Virus record (IMG/VR): IMGVR_UViG_3300009154_000333
Span: 1-21,171 of that record
DNA from: a virus
Strand: one strand, 5' to 3'
DNA: 21,171 nucleotides
Part shown: positions 12,333 to 20,290 of the stretch, in pieces
How positions within the stretch are numbered: position 1 is the stretch's first letter
Layout of the letters: each line of letters opens with the position of its first letter
The notes under the pieces: generated by a model
Told to the model about the DNA's origin: nothing
The model's input: only the letters and a program-made list of their open reading frames with translations
Database searches by the model: none
Translations under genes and position numbers: made by a program

Positions 12333-12514
12333 AGCATCAGTGGTGGCATACCGCCAACCTGTTGGCACAGGCAGCGAATATAAACCGAGACAAGCACAGC
12401 CCAAGAGTCGATCCGCGAAAACTCAACCCATACGCCAGACAGCCAAAGCCGAGACAAGCCACGCCGGAAGATCTCGCTAGGCTGTTCGGCAAAGATTGGC
12501 AGAAGCACGTATGA
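12113..12514 (+). CDS. Tail assembly chaperone T domain, reached by -1 frameshift
   Basis: This reading frame, one base back from G, is open from 12092 to the TGA at 12512-12514 but has no ATG, GTG or TTG before about 12360. Its second half is clearly protein-like: VWDAIWEAAGILGVHPGKWT, VRQLFAARDSRLEHQWWHTA, NLLAQAANINRDKHSPRVDP, RKLNPYARQ, then ATPEDLARLFGKDWQKHV. The 'R.L..a...r....W.ht..LLA..aN.nRD......P..lNP' pattern is that of the T half of phage GT chaperones. Its stop overlaps the tape measure ATG (ATGA). Slippage at 12107-12113 would give a fusion of 246 residues. The listed start marks the first codon after that site. Confidence 0.72.
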   Translation, partial: PAAPPQDDLVARSENGRGRKRDAGSSGGGTGEGDDRESGRSVWDAIWEAAGILGVHPGKWTVRQLFAARDSRLEHQWWHTANLLAQAANINRDKHSPRVDPRKLNPYARQPKPRQATPEDLARLFGKDWQKHV

Positions 12515-15282
12515 GCGCGGGAGCAGTCAGAGCCGGCGGCGTGTTCGTTGAGATCGGTGCCGATCCGAGAAAGTTCTTCTCGGCGCTCGGCAAGGTCAAC
12601 GGGCAGATTGGCAAGCTTGGAGCGTCAATGTCGTCCGCTGGGACGAAAATGGCTGCGATGGGCGCAGGCATCGTCGGCCCGATCTTTGCGTCTGCGATGG
12701 CATTTTCCAACGTAGGCAGTGCGCTCAATGACATGAGCAAGCGCACGGGCGTGGCATCGGAATCGCTGTCTGTGTTGCAGTTTGCAGCTGAACAGACCGG
12801 CACAGACATGGCTGGCGTTGAAACAGCACTCAAGAAGATGCAGAAGGCCATCTTCGCAGCTGGCAACGGAAGCGAAGAGGCTGCAAAAGCTCTTGCTTTA
12901 GTTGGGCTGTCTGCTGCGGATTTGTCTGGGCTCTCAGCTGACCAGCAGATTGGGAAGATCGCCGACGGGTTGATGGCGATTCAAGACCCTGGCACGCGGG
13001 CCGCAGTTGCCATGCAGATATTTGGCAAGTCTGGCACTGACATCCTGCCGATGCTGGAAGGCGGCTCTGCTGGCATGGCAGCTTTTGCAGCCGAGGCAAA
13101 GCGGCTTGGGCTCGTCATGGACTCTGACACGGCTGCAAAGGCTGACGCACTCGGGGACGCAATCGACGCCGTAAAAGCGTCAATGAAAGTGGCATTTATC
13201 CAAGTTGGTGGGGCTGTGGCACCGATGCTGACGCAGCTGGCGCAGGGGCTCGCCATCGTCGCCGCAAATGTCGGGAAGTTCATCAGCGAAAATCAGGCGC
13301 TTGTGGTGTCAGTACTCAAGGGCGGTGCGGCTCTTGTGATGATTGGCAGCGGCGTGGGTGTGCTTGGGCGCTCTATCAGCCTGGCGTCTGTGTCGTTTAG
13401 CACTCTTGGAAAAGCAGCCTCACTGGCTGTGTCTCCGCTGACGATGCTGATCGGCAGCGCCAGCGGCGTTGCCAAGAGCTTCACGATGGCGATGCCGCAG
13501 ACGCTCAAACTGGCGAACACAATCGGTTCCTCAATGCTTGGTGCGTCGGCGTCAGTCGTGTCATTCGCGTCAACGGCTGGAAGTTCACTCGCTGGATTTG
13601 CTGTGTCAGGGATACGCAGCGTTACGTCGTACGGAAATGCTTTGCAAGGTGTGTTTGCAAGTCAGTTTCGTATTGCACGGTTCATCGGGCAGTCGTTTGG
13701 CGAAGCAGCGGTCACGGCGTTTTCCAAGACGGCAATGTCAATCGGCGTGGTCAAGTCGGCAGTGAACTCAATCGGCAAGCCGTTAGTGTCGGCTGGTCGC
13801 GGCGTCCTTTCTCTCGCTGTTCAGATTGGGCAGCTTGCAATGCCGTTGGCGTCAGTGGCCGGGTCAGGCATGTCACGATTCGTGTCTGACATCGCTGGCG
13901 GCCTAGCGTTCACATACAAGTCTTTTGTTTGGTGGGCTACTGGTGCGTCAGCACGGATGGCACAGTACGCCGCGAGCCTTGCGGGTGCTACGGGCAAGAC
14001 GATCGCGTCAACCGCTGCGATGTCGGCAGCTTGGCTCGGCACGGCTGCTCGCGGCGTGGCTGCGTTTGTAGGCTCTGCCGTTGCTGGGATCGGTACATAC
14101 CTTGCCGCCACAGTGTTGGCTGTTGCCGGCTCTGTGGCGTCTGCCGCTGCGGTGGCAGCTGCGTGGCTGGCACCGCTGGCACCGCTGCTGCTCTTGTCTG
14201 CTGCCGCTGTTGGCGTCGGCGTTGCCGTCAAGCAGTTTGGCCCGCAGATCGCCGGTGCTTTCTCTGGGCTGGCTGGCTACGTGACCGAGGCTGGCGGTGC
14301 CATAGCTGGCGGCTTCTCGACCGCCGTCTCTGATGGCATCGTCGTCCTGGGCGACCTCGCCAAGACTGCCACGACCACATTCAACGGCGTCTACGAAGCC
14401 GTCGCTGCTGGTGATCTGTCCGGTGCAATGGACGTTCTGTGGGCTGGGCTCGTCGCAGGCTGGCTGCGTGGCACTGAAGCGCTGATGTCTTACGTTGACC
14501 CGTGGGTGGCAGCGTTCCAAGACGTCTTTACTAACATCGGCTCTGGCGTCGTCATCGCGTGGGACAAGCTCTACACCGACTCCGCTGCGATCTTGAACAC
14601 GATGGGAGCCTTCATCATGGGCTTCTTTGACAACATCGCCAACGGCGTCATGGCGACGTTCGACAACCTCGTGGCTGGCATCCAGATCGCGTGGACTCGA
14701 GTTCAGGGATTCATCACGGGTGCCAAGGACACGAAGGAACGAGTGCAGAAGATTAAGGACGCCAACGCCGCTCGAGCAGAGCAGCGGATGCAGGAGCGAC
14801 CTGGCGTGAACGCTCGCACAGACAAGGCTGCGGCAGAGAACGCACAGGCTGAGACGCAGAGGCAGCAGCGAGTTGGTGCCATCATGTCTGGTGCCGAGGC
14901 CGACAAGGCTGCAAGGCAGGCAGAGAATCAAAAGCGAGCCGACGACAGGCGTGCTGGAGTCGTGGCGGCAGAGGCCGTGCTTGGTGACTTGACGGCGAGA
15001 AAGCAAATCGAACGTGACGCAGCCAAGAAAGCGGCGGAAGAAATCGCAGCCACGACCGGAGCATCTGCGGCGTCTCCAGGCGAGAAGTCTGCGACGGCTG
15101 GTGCTGGTGCCGCTGGTGCTGAATCTGCCGTGAGCATGGGTACTGTCGCTGGCACGTTCTCGTCAACGAATCTCGGGCAGATATTTGGCGGAAGTTCGTT
15201 CGCAGAACGTACCGCGAAAGCTGCGGAAGAGACGGCGAGGAATACCCGCAAGATTGACGACGGTGGAAAGGTGGCAGCGTAA
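12511..15282 (+). CDS. Tail tape measure protein (TP901-type core)
   Basis: 923 residues from the ATG at 12511, which overlaps the T stop; an in-frame TTG at 12496 is less likely. The tape measure protein sets tail length and is ejected with the DNA. Residues 1-230 match the TP901 core family (FVEIGADPRKFFSALGKVNG, a MSKRTGVASESLSVLQFAAE segment, ALKKMQKAIF, LADGLMAIQ-like, QIFGKSGTDILPMLEGG, KADALGDAIDAVKASM). The middle is Ala/Gly/Val/Ser-rich with several hydrophobic helices around 495-575 (PLAPLLLLSAAAVGVGVAV). Residues about 738-845 are charged coiled coil (RVQKIKDANAARAEQRMQER). The C-terminus GTFSSTNLGQIFGGSSFAER, TAKAAEETARNTRKI is also typical. At 0.15 nm per residue this predicts about 140 nm. 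Confidence 0.9.
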   Translation: MSAGAVRAGGVFVEIGADPRKFFSALGKVNGQIGKLGASMSSAGTKMAAMGAGIVGPIFASAMAFSNVGSALNDMSKRTGVASESLSVLQFAAEQTGTDMAGVETALKKMQKAIFAAGNGSEEAAKALALVGLSAADLSGLSADQQIGKIADGLMAIQDPGTRAAVAMQIFGKSGTDILPMLEGGSAGMAAFAAEAKRLGLVMDSDTAAKADALGDAIDAVKASMKVAFIQVGGAVAPMLTQLAQGLAIVAANVGKFISENQALVVSVLKGGAALVMIGSGVGVLGRSISLASVSFSTLGKAASLAVSPLTMLIGSASGVAKSFTMAMPQTLKLANTIGSSMLGASASVVSFASTAGSSLAGFAVSGIRSVTSYGNALQGVFASQFRIARFIGQSFGEAAVTAFSKTAMSIGVVKSAVNSIGKPLVSAGRGVLSLAVQIGQLAMPLASVAGSGMSRFVSDIAGGLAFTYKSFVWWATGASARMAQYAASLAGATGKTIASTAAMSAAWLGTAARGVAAFVGSAVAGIGTYLAATVLAVAGSVASAAAVAAAWLAPLAPLLLLSAAAVGVGVAVKQFGPQIAGAFSGLAGYVTEAGGAIAGGFSTAVSDGIVVLGDLAKTATTTFNGVYEAVAAGDLSGAMDVLWAGLVAGWLRGTEALMSYVDPWVAAFQDVFTNIGSGVVIAWDKLYTDSAAILNTMGAFIMGFFDNIANGVMATFDNLVAGIQIAWTRVQGFITGAKDTKERVQKIKDANAARAEQRMQERPGVNARTDKAAAENAQAETQRQQRVGAIMSGAEADKAARQAENQKRADDRRAGVVAAEAVLGDLTARKQIERDAAKKAAEEIAATTGASAASPGEKSATAGAGAAGAESAVSMGTVAGTFSSTNLGQIFGGSSFAERTAKAAEETARNTRKIDDGGKVAA

Positions 15283-16163
15283 TGGCAGATCTCGTCTGGG
15301 TAGAAGACGGCGATTCCCGGCAGGCGACGATTGTCCGCAAGGGAAAAAAGGCGACGTCGTCGTACGTTAAGAGCTACAAGGTCTTTGGCACTGCTGACGA
15401 CACGGTGCTTCACTCCGACATCAATACGCAGGTCAGCGCCTACGGTCGATACTGGCAGTACCCTGGCGTGCCGAGCATGCAGCTGATGGCAGAGTCTTAC
15501 TCTGTCTCGTTCCTCGGCGACAACGCTTGGCAGGTCACGATCAACTACTCAAAGGACGGTGCCGAGGATGGCACTGAGCCTCTGAAGCGTGCTCGGTCTT
15601 TTGACACGACCGGCGGAACGCAACACATCACGCAGGCGTGCTCTGTCGGATCTGGCGGCACGCTGGACTTTGAGAAACGGTTCCCGTCGTCCGCCACCAA
15701 CATGAGCGGTGCGATTGGCGTTGATTCAAACGGCGTCAACGGCGTTGATGTTGTTGTTCCGCAGCTTCAATGGCAAGAAACGTATGACGTGCCAAACACC
15801 TACGTGACAAGTGGTTGGATTCGTGGCGTGGCAGGAGTCACTGGCACGACGAACAACGCCTCGTTTCGAGGCTTTGACGCTGGCGAGGTATTGTTCATGG
15901 GATGCAGCGGATCGCAGGAATGGGACGACCAAAAGGGCAAAGGACCGTGGTCGCTCTCGTTTCGATTTGTGGCGTCAAAGAACGTGACCGGCCAGACCAT
16001 TGGCAGTATCAGCGGCATTGAAAAGAAGGGTCACGAATATCTGTGGGTGCGGTATGAGGACTCTGTAACCAGCAACACGCTGCTAAAGCAGCCCAAGGCT
16101 GTTTACGTGTCTAAGGTCTACAAGGATTCAGACTTCTCGCTGCTTGGCATAGGAACCACCTAA
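15282..16163 (+). CDS. Distal-tail / tail-tip candidate
   Basis: 293 residues, start overlapping the tape measure stop (TAATG), which is the normal slot for the distal tail protein. It starts ADLVWVEDGDSRQATIVRKG, then YKVFGTADDTVLHSDINTQV, WQYPGVPSMQLMAESYSVSF, and the middle RARSFDTTGGTQHITQA. The second half has the pattern LQWQETYDVPNTYVTSGWIR, TGTTNNASFRGFDAGEVLFM, GCSGSQEW..., GPWSLSFRFVASKN, which I associate with conserved proteins of planctomycete prophages. The GEVLF(M/L)G.SG...W.l.F.F motif suggests a beta-sandwich similar to distal tail or hub proteins. No enzymatic motif. Function is by position and pattern. Confidence 0.6.
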   Translation: MADLVWVEDGDSRQATIVRKGKKATSSYVKSYKVFGTADDTVLHSDINTQVSAYGRYWQYPGVPSMQLMAESYSVSFLGDNAWQVTINYSKDGAEDGTEPLKRARSFDTTGGTQHITQACSVGSGGTLDFEKRFPSSATNMSGAIGVDSNGVNGVDVVVPQLQWQETYDVPNTYVTSGWIRGVAGVTGTTNNASFRGFDAGEVLFMGCSGSQEWDDQKGKGPWSLSFRFVASKNVTGQTIGSISGIEKKGHEYLWVRYEDSVTSNTLLKQPKAVYVSKVYKDSDFSLLGIGTT

Positions 16164-16828
16164 TGCCTCGCCCAGACGGACGCCTAGAGCCTGGACAGCC
16201 GATACGAGGTGCAATCTCAGCACGGGCGTGGAATCGAGCGCAGGACGCCGCCGACTTGGTGCTAGGAGCACACTCGGGCACTGAAGGCGGCTCTCCCGGC
16301 TCGCCGGTGCTCAAGCCCTATACGTGGGCGTACTGCCAGCCGTCTGTGACAGTGGCACGCTGGGGCGTGCTGGCGATCACTGGCGTTGCCATCACGCCTA
16401 CGTCGTCGTCAGGTGGAGCCACGGCGTCCTTCGAGGAGATGCCGGTTCTAACTGGCGGCACGCCTTCTGCGACGACGACGGCATGGTGCGTGGCGGTTGA
16501 GCCGATTGAGTCTGGGAAGATCGGCAGGGTGGCTGTGGGTGGCGTGGTGCAGTGCAAGGCGACTGTCACAAACTCATCAGACAAGTACGTGACGTGTGAT
16601 TCAGGCGGTCTAAAAACAGACGTCAAGGGCGAAGGGCTCATTTTGTGGAAGGGTGGCGGCTGGGCGCTTGTGCGTCTCGGCACGACGGCAGCAACCGAGG
16701 TTGATGTCATCACAGGCGTGACGCTTGACTCGTCTGGTCTAGTGTTTACGAAAGAAACGCTTTACGTGATCGGCAAGAAGTCGCCGTCGCCGTCTAGCGT
16801 CACTGTCTCCACCACGGCCTGCACCTAA
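16163..16828 (+). CDS. Tail-tip/structural protein with SARAWNRAQDAAD motif
   Basis: 221 residues, start overlapping the previous stop. The N-terminal part PRPDGRLEPGQPIRGAISAR, AWNRAQDAADLVLG looks like a short attachment helix found at the start of several planctomycete prophage structural proteins. The remainder is beta-rich (WGVLAITGVAITP, FEEMPVLTGG, TAWCVAVEPIESGKIGRVAV, GGVVQCKATV, GLILWKGGGWALVRLG). It lies in the tail-tip block after the distal-tail candidate. The pattern 'A.eP....kiG.vavgGvv.c.v.v' is also typical of this group. No known catalytic residues. Probably a virion component at the tail tip; exact role unknown. Confidence 0.55.
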   Translation: MPRPDGRLEPGQPIRGAISARAWNRAQDAADLVLGAHSGTEGGSPGSPVLKPYTWAYCQPSVTVARWGVLAITGVAITPTSSSGGATASFEEMPVLTGGTPSATTTAWCVAVEPIESGKIGRVAVGGVVQCKATVTNSSDKYVTCDSGGLKTDVKGEGLILWKGGGWALVRLGTTAATEVDVITGVTLDSSGLVFTKETLYVIGKKSPSPSSVTVSTTACT

Positions 16829-17550
16829 TGCCACTCGCAACCAAAAACGGCTCGCTGATCGTCAAGGACGGCCTGCTCGCGGAGGGCTGCGGGTGCTGCG
16901 GTGGGTGGTATTGCGATGGGTTGCAGTGCGGAATGTGCAACCTCACGACATTTCCGCCCCAGTGTTCGTCGTACTGGGACTCATCGTGTACTACGCAAAA
17001 TGGATGCAAGACCGTGTATTCAGCATCCCCTTGTAGTCCGTTGACATCCACTGCGTCAGTGTCGGGGCTTGGCGAGACGGTGTTTGACTTTTGTAAGCAA
17101 GCCACGGTCATTGCTACCACTTTTAGCGGATGCAATAAGACGTATTCGTCGTATGAGCTGTGCGGCTATTCGAGCATATCGGAGCGAGTTCAGGAGCCTT
17201 ACACGCTGCCAACACTTTATCTTGGCGCCGTGTGGCACTTTGGGACATTTTTTAGATTTCAAGCCGGATTTACGACACTCCTCGCTTCAGGAGCAAGGAC
17301 TGCTTCCGGTTACGTTGTATTCCGAGCGTCAGCATCTGCGCAAGTGCGATACATCGAGAGCTTTACGTCTATTGACTGGAATATCTCTGGCGCCTACGAG
17401 TCGGCAGCTTTGTCGATTGACTCGCTTCCGACAAACGGATCGTGGCTGTCTGGTCGCTCAACTGTCATTAGCATGCCGGGCACGTACGGCACTGTTGCCG
17501 GATTAAGGTGCACAATAGCTGCGCAAGACGTGACCATATCCTTTTCATGA
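16828..17550 (+). CDS. Tail-tip protein with Cys-rich N-terminus
   Basis: 240 residues, start overlapping the previous stop by one base. The N-terminus reads PLATKNGSLIVKDGLLAEGC, then GCCGGWYCDGLQCGMCN, with ten Cys in residues 21-69 (21, 23, 24, 29, 34, 37, 46, 54, 60, 69). The 'NG.LI.KDG.LA..C.CCG.WYC' opening is familiar from planctomycete prophage proteins. The second half, from about residue 120, has few Cys and is beta-rich (FFRFQAGFTTLL, TASGYVVFRASASAQVRYIE). It has no signal peptide. The Cys cluster could hold structural metals or disulphides. Codon use becomes more AT-rich after about 17060, so the C-terminal part may have a different history. Confidence 0.6.
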   Translation: MPLATKNGSLIVKDGLLAEGCGCCGGWYCDGLQCGMCNLTTFPPQCSSYWDSSCTTQNGCKTVYSASPCSPLTSTASVSGLGETVFDFCKQATVIATTFSGCNKTYSSYELCGYSSISERVQEPYTLPTLYLGAVWHFGTFFRFQAGFTTLLASGARTASGYVVFRASASAQVRYIESFTSIDWNISGAYESAALSIDSLPTNGSWLSGRSTVISMPGTYGTVAGLRCTIAAQDVTISFS

Positions 17551-17556
17551 ATTGCC

Positions 17557-18429
17557 ATGCCCTGCTACCAACCAGCTAACTTCCCACCCGGCTTCACGTC
17601 CACAGGCCGCACGGGCTACCGCACCGAGGCCGAGTGCGTTAACGCCTGCCGCGAGGGCGCGTGTTGCGAGGGCACGACGTGCGCCGTCAAGCCAGCGTGT
17701 CAGTGCCAAGGGGCGGGGAAGGTGTTCAAGGGCGTGGGGACGACGTGTACTCCGAATCCGTGTTGCACAAGGTGCGTGTCGTGCTTACAGCCAGACTGCC
17801 TTCCGCAATACATTGTGATTTCTTACGTCGCCACATTTAGCGACCGCGTGGGGGCTGGCTTGCCACCGACTCTGTTGCCGAGCCGCACTTTTTCAAATAC
17901 CGTCACACTGGCTCGCACTGGTGAGTCCAGTGATGCTGTGTGCGGTATGTATACGCTTTTACTACGTGGTGCTGCCGCGCAATCGCTAGGTGGTACTGTG
18001 GCTTATTTTGAACTGCGACCCAAAGAAACCGCTTTTCTTATTAGCTTTTTAAGGCGCGCTGAGAACACAACGTGCGTGCGTGATCCTTGCGTCGGATCAT
18101 TTGCACAATCTGGGCAAGGGCGATTCGGGAACCCGACATTCTGCACAATTACGCAAACATCAACCGGTGCTCTTAATCCGGGAGTTCCTAATGGCGAACT
18201 TGCTGACCCGGCTGCGGTGCAGTACACGGGCCAAGCTTTCTTTGGAAACGGCTACACGTCAAAGAACGGTTTTTGTTTTGCCGGTGGTGCTACGAATAGC
18301 TCTTTTTGCGACTCTGGCTCTATTGATTTTGGAAGGTTAAACGATCCGTGTAGCGTTACGTCTGGCACAATAATTCAGCGGGGGCAGTCGTTTAACACCA
18401 TCAGCGTGACGATACTAGATGCCTACTGA
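17557..18429 (+). CDS. Cys-rich tail protein with GACC...PNPC module
   Basis: 290 residues. Residues 27-81 are Cys-rich: 14 Cys lie in the first 81 residues, including EGACCEGTTCAVKPACQCQG, KVFKGVGTTCTPNPCC. The 'GACC..(t)C.....C...G..fkGvGt.C.pnPC' pattern matches a small repeat common in planctomycete secreted proteins. The rest (90-290) is beta-rich with scattered Cys (DAVCGMYTLL, TTCVRDPCVGSF, TFCTIT, NGFCFAGGATNSSFCDSGSI), so disulphides in a virion surface protein are plausible. It follows another Cys-rich tail-tip gene after six bases. No signal peptide or transmembrane segment. Likely an adhesion component; function unproven. Confidence 0.6.
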   Translation: MPCYQPANFPPGFTSTGRTGYRTEAECVNACREGACCEGTTCAVKPACQCQGAGKVFKGVGTTCTPNPCCTRCVSCLQPDCLPQYIVISYVATFSDRVGAGLPPTLLPSRTFSNTVTLARTGESSDAVCGMYTLLLRGAAAQSLGGTVAYFELRPKETAFLISFLRRAENTTCVRDPCVGSFAQSGQGRFGNPTFCTITQTSTGALNPGVPNGELADPAAVQYTGQAFFGNGYTSKNGFCFAGGATNSSFCDSGSIDFGRLNDPCSVTSGTIIQRGQSFNTISVTILDAY

Positions 18430-18808
18430 CAGCCCAGCCATTGTATGCGTTTACGATGCCTCAACTTCCGCATGCTCTGCATGCGGTGTGCGGATGCCGT
18501 ATCCACACGCTGTGAGAAATTGCCTTCCGCAATCCTCTCCATCAGCGCCCGCCCTACCCACCCACGGCCCCGGCACCGAGTTAAAAAAGCTGCTTGCCAA
18601 AGTCGGGGTCACCGCGACGCCCGACTGCTCCTGCAACGCTCGCGCCGCCGAGATGGACCGCCAAGGCGTCGAGTGGTGCGAGGCCAACCTAGACACCATC
18701 GTCGGCTGGCTCCGCGAGCAGGCCACGGCTCGCGGCCTGCCGTTCCTCGACCTTGCCGGGCGGCTGCTCGTGCGGCGGGCGATTGCCAACGCCCGACGGA
18801 TCGCTTGA
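18419..18808 (+). CDS. Conserved small phage protein with N-terminal CxxC
   Basis: 129 residues, starting 11 bases inside the end of the previous gene. Residues 1-36 contain ACSACGVRMPYPHAVRNC, a CxxC that, with C10 and C35, may form a small zinc site. From residue 50 there is a helical part GPGTELKKLLAKVGVTATPD, CSCNARAAEMDRQGVEWCEA, then NLDTIVGWLREQATARGLPF. The 'GPGTELK.LLa..G......C.C...A..Md..G...C......I..WLr' pattern recurs in planctomycete prophages. Function unknown to me. The conserved Cys/helical layout suggests a DNA-binding or assembly factor, but that is a guess. Confidence 0.6.
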   Translation: MPTDSPAIVCVYDASTSACSACGVRMPYPHAVRNCLPQSSPSAPALPTHGPGTELKKLLAKVGVTATPDCSCNARAAEMDRQGVEWCEANLDTIVGWLREQATARGLPFLDLAGRLLVRRAIANARRIA

Positions 18809-18829
18809 CAGCCCTGCCACGCTGTTGGC

Positions 18830-19024
18830 ATGGGACGCACCAAGCCAAAGCCGAAGCCCGAGGCGGTGATCCTGCCGCCAGACCTCGATGACGACGAGGA
18901 GCACGCTGGCGGCGGCATCCCAGACGACGACGGCTGGATTCATCTGGAACGCAAGGAGGCACAGCGTGAAGACGAAAATCCAAAGCGGCGGTCTGCTCGA
19001 CGACGTGCGAAAGGCAGTAAATGA
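18830..19024 (+). CDS. Small charged hypothetical protein
   Basis: 64 residues. The ATG at 18830 lacks a Shine-Dalgarno sequence. The product is basic at both ends and acidic in the middle (MGRTKPKPKPEAVILPPDLD, DDEEHAGG, then DENPKRRSARRRAKGSK). It overlaps the next gene by 59 bases in another frame, and that gene has a strong ribosome binding site inside this ORF. It could be a genuine small regulator or nucleic-acid-binding peptide, or a chance ORF. The lack of any other gene in 18809-18965 slightly favours it. Confidence 0.4.
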   Translation: MGRTKPKPKPEAVILPPDLDDDEEHAGGGIPDDDGWIHLERKEAQREDENPKRRSARRRAKGSK

Positions 19025-19229
19025 CGCTCGCATCGGTCCTGCGACGTGGTACGAGCGGCTGGCACCCGAGCACCGCGAGGAACTCGATGCCATCAAAGCC
19101 GAATGGATAGCTGGCGATCTGGGCACTCGCAAGAAGACCGTCGCTCGAGCACTCGCCGAGAACATGCGTGTCCGTGGCATCTCCGACGTTGGCATGCAGG
19201 GGGTAATCGCATGGCTAGAAAAAGCCTGA
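18966..19229 (+). CDS. Small helical protein, possible DNA-binding/terminase-small-like
   Basis: 87 residues from a GTG at 18966, chosen because AAGGAGG (18953-18959) sits six bases upstream. The frame is open further 5' but the upstream part looks non-coding. The product MKTKIQSGGLLDDVRKAVND, ARIGPATWYERLAPEHREEL, DAIKAEWIAGDLGTRKKTVA, RALAENMRVRGISDVGMQGV, IAWLEKA has the layout 'WyeRL.pe...El..i...W......tk..va.al......RGi......v..WL'. The last 40 residues look like a helix-turn-helix. It overlaps the phosphoesterase start by 19 bases, so the two are co-translated. Role not established. Confidence 0.6.
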   Translation: MKTKIQSGGLLDDVRKAVNDARIGPATWYERLAPEHREELDAIKAEWIAGDLGTRKKTVARALAENMRVRGISDVGMQGVIAWLEKA

Positions 19230-20287
19230 GAGACGATGTCGCCGCTGACGTCAGCCACTCGCAGCAGCTGGCTGCCGACGCTGAACTCGCACGGCTGCGG
19301 TCAGAACTGGCGACGTACCGAAATAGGTACAAGGCGGCTTTGGCTCAGATCGACCGCGAGCGTGAGCGTGGTGACGCACTGGTGCAGCTGCACGGCATTG
19401 AGGCTGCGAAGCCGTCCTTGACCAAATCTGTCAAAGGACCGAAGCACTCCGCGACGATGGTCGTGCTACTGTCCGACATCCACTGCGAAGAGCGTGTCGA
19501 TCCCGAGACCGTCAACGGGTTGAACGACTACTCACTTGACGTATGTCAACTTCGCCTAAACGAACTCCACGAGCGGTTCTTCCGGCTCCTTGAGCACGAA
19601 CGCCAGCTTGCAAAGATTGACCGCGTCGTCGTCTGGCTCGGAGGTGACTTCCTGAGTGGTCACATCCACGACGACACTGCCGAATTGGCTCAACTCGCAC
19701 CGCTGGCGGCTACCCGCTGGATAGGTGAAAGGCTGCGGGCGTTTATTGACGCCGTTGCCGATAGCGCCAAGTCTGTAGTCGTCGCCACCAACAGCGGCAA
19801 CCACGGGCGAAGCACCGAAAAGCTACGCATCGGCACCGAGATGGAGCACTCTTTTGAGCAGCACCTATACCTCACGCTCGCCAGCAGCGAGAAGCGAAAG
19901 AACGTGCGGTGGCAAGTGGGCACCGGCTATCTGAACTACGTTGACCTTGATGGGTTCCTCGTACGCTTCCACCACGGGCACGCCATCAAGTACGGCGGCG
20001 GAATCGGTGGCATTACGATCCCGACCAACAAGGCTATCGCCGCGTGGGACGCTGTGAAACGAGCGGATCTCACCTGCTTCGGGCACTGGCATCAGTTCCA
20101 GTGGCTTCGGGCAGGTCGCTACGTCGCCAACGGCAGCGTCATCGGGCATTCTGCATACGCCACAAGGATCAAGGCGGCATACGAACCACCGTGCCAGGCG
20201 TGCATCGTCATTGACCACGGACGCCACGAGGTGACGAAGGCGATGCCGATCTACTGCGACCGTGACCTACGGACGCCCAAGGCTTGA
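19211..20287 (+). CDS. Calcineurin-like metallophosphoesterase
   Basis: 358 residues from the ATG at 19211 (AGGGGG just upstream). This family hydrolyses phosphoester bonds in nucleic acids, nucleotides or proteins using two metal ions. All core motifs are present: DIH (D89, H91) in LLSDIHCEE; GGDFLSG (D146); NSGNHGR (N197, H198, R200); HHGH (H254-H257); and GHWH (H292, H294). Residues 15-55 form an N-terminal coiled coil (LARLRSELATYRNRYKAALA). The rest is about the normal domain length. In phages such proteins are often DNA-processing (SbcD/Mre11-like) or nucleotide phosphatases. The substrate cannot be read from sequence. It lies among late genes beside the small helical protein and before the MazG-like gene. 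Catalytic set appears intact. Confidence 0.85.
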   Translation: MARKSLRDDVAADVSHSQQLAADAELARLRSELATYRNRYKAALAQIDRERERGDALVQLHGIEAAKPSLTKSVKGPKHSATMVVLLSDIHCEERVDPETVNGLNDYSLDVCQLRLNELHERFFRLLEHERQLAKIDRVVVWLGGDFLSGHIHDDTAELAQLAPLAATRWIGERLRAFIDAVADSAKSVVVATNSGNHGRSTEKLRIGTEMEHSFEQHLYLTLASSEKRKNVRWQVGTGYLNYVDLDGFLVRFHHGHAIKYGGGIGGITIPTNKAIAAWDAVKRADLTCFGHWHQFQWLRAGRYVANGSVIGHSAYATRIKAAYEPPCQACIVIDHGRHEVTKAMPIYCDRDLRTPKA

Positions 20288-20290
20288 CGC

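Noticed and set aside
12289-12480. Third-frame ORF of 63 residues in the G/T overlap
   Set aside because: Basic, low-complexity product without motif; the -1 frame in the same stretch gives a convincing T domain instead.
12107-12514. Sequencing error in place of a frameshift
   Set aside because: The overlap position, the missing start codon and the ATGA junction with the tape measure gene match known G/GT organisation, so a biological frameshift is more likely, although an indel cannot be fully excluded without reads.
14008-15006. 332-residue minus-strand ORF opposite the tape measure gene
   Set aside because: Shadow of the tape measure reading frame; no recognisable motif, no ribosome site, and all other genes run on the plus strand.
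18805-18830. TTGACA as a -35 box before the 18830 ORF
   Set aside because: TTGACA overlaps the preceding stop codon and no matching -10 hexamer is present at a suitable distance before the ATG.
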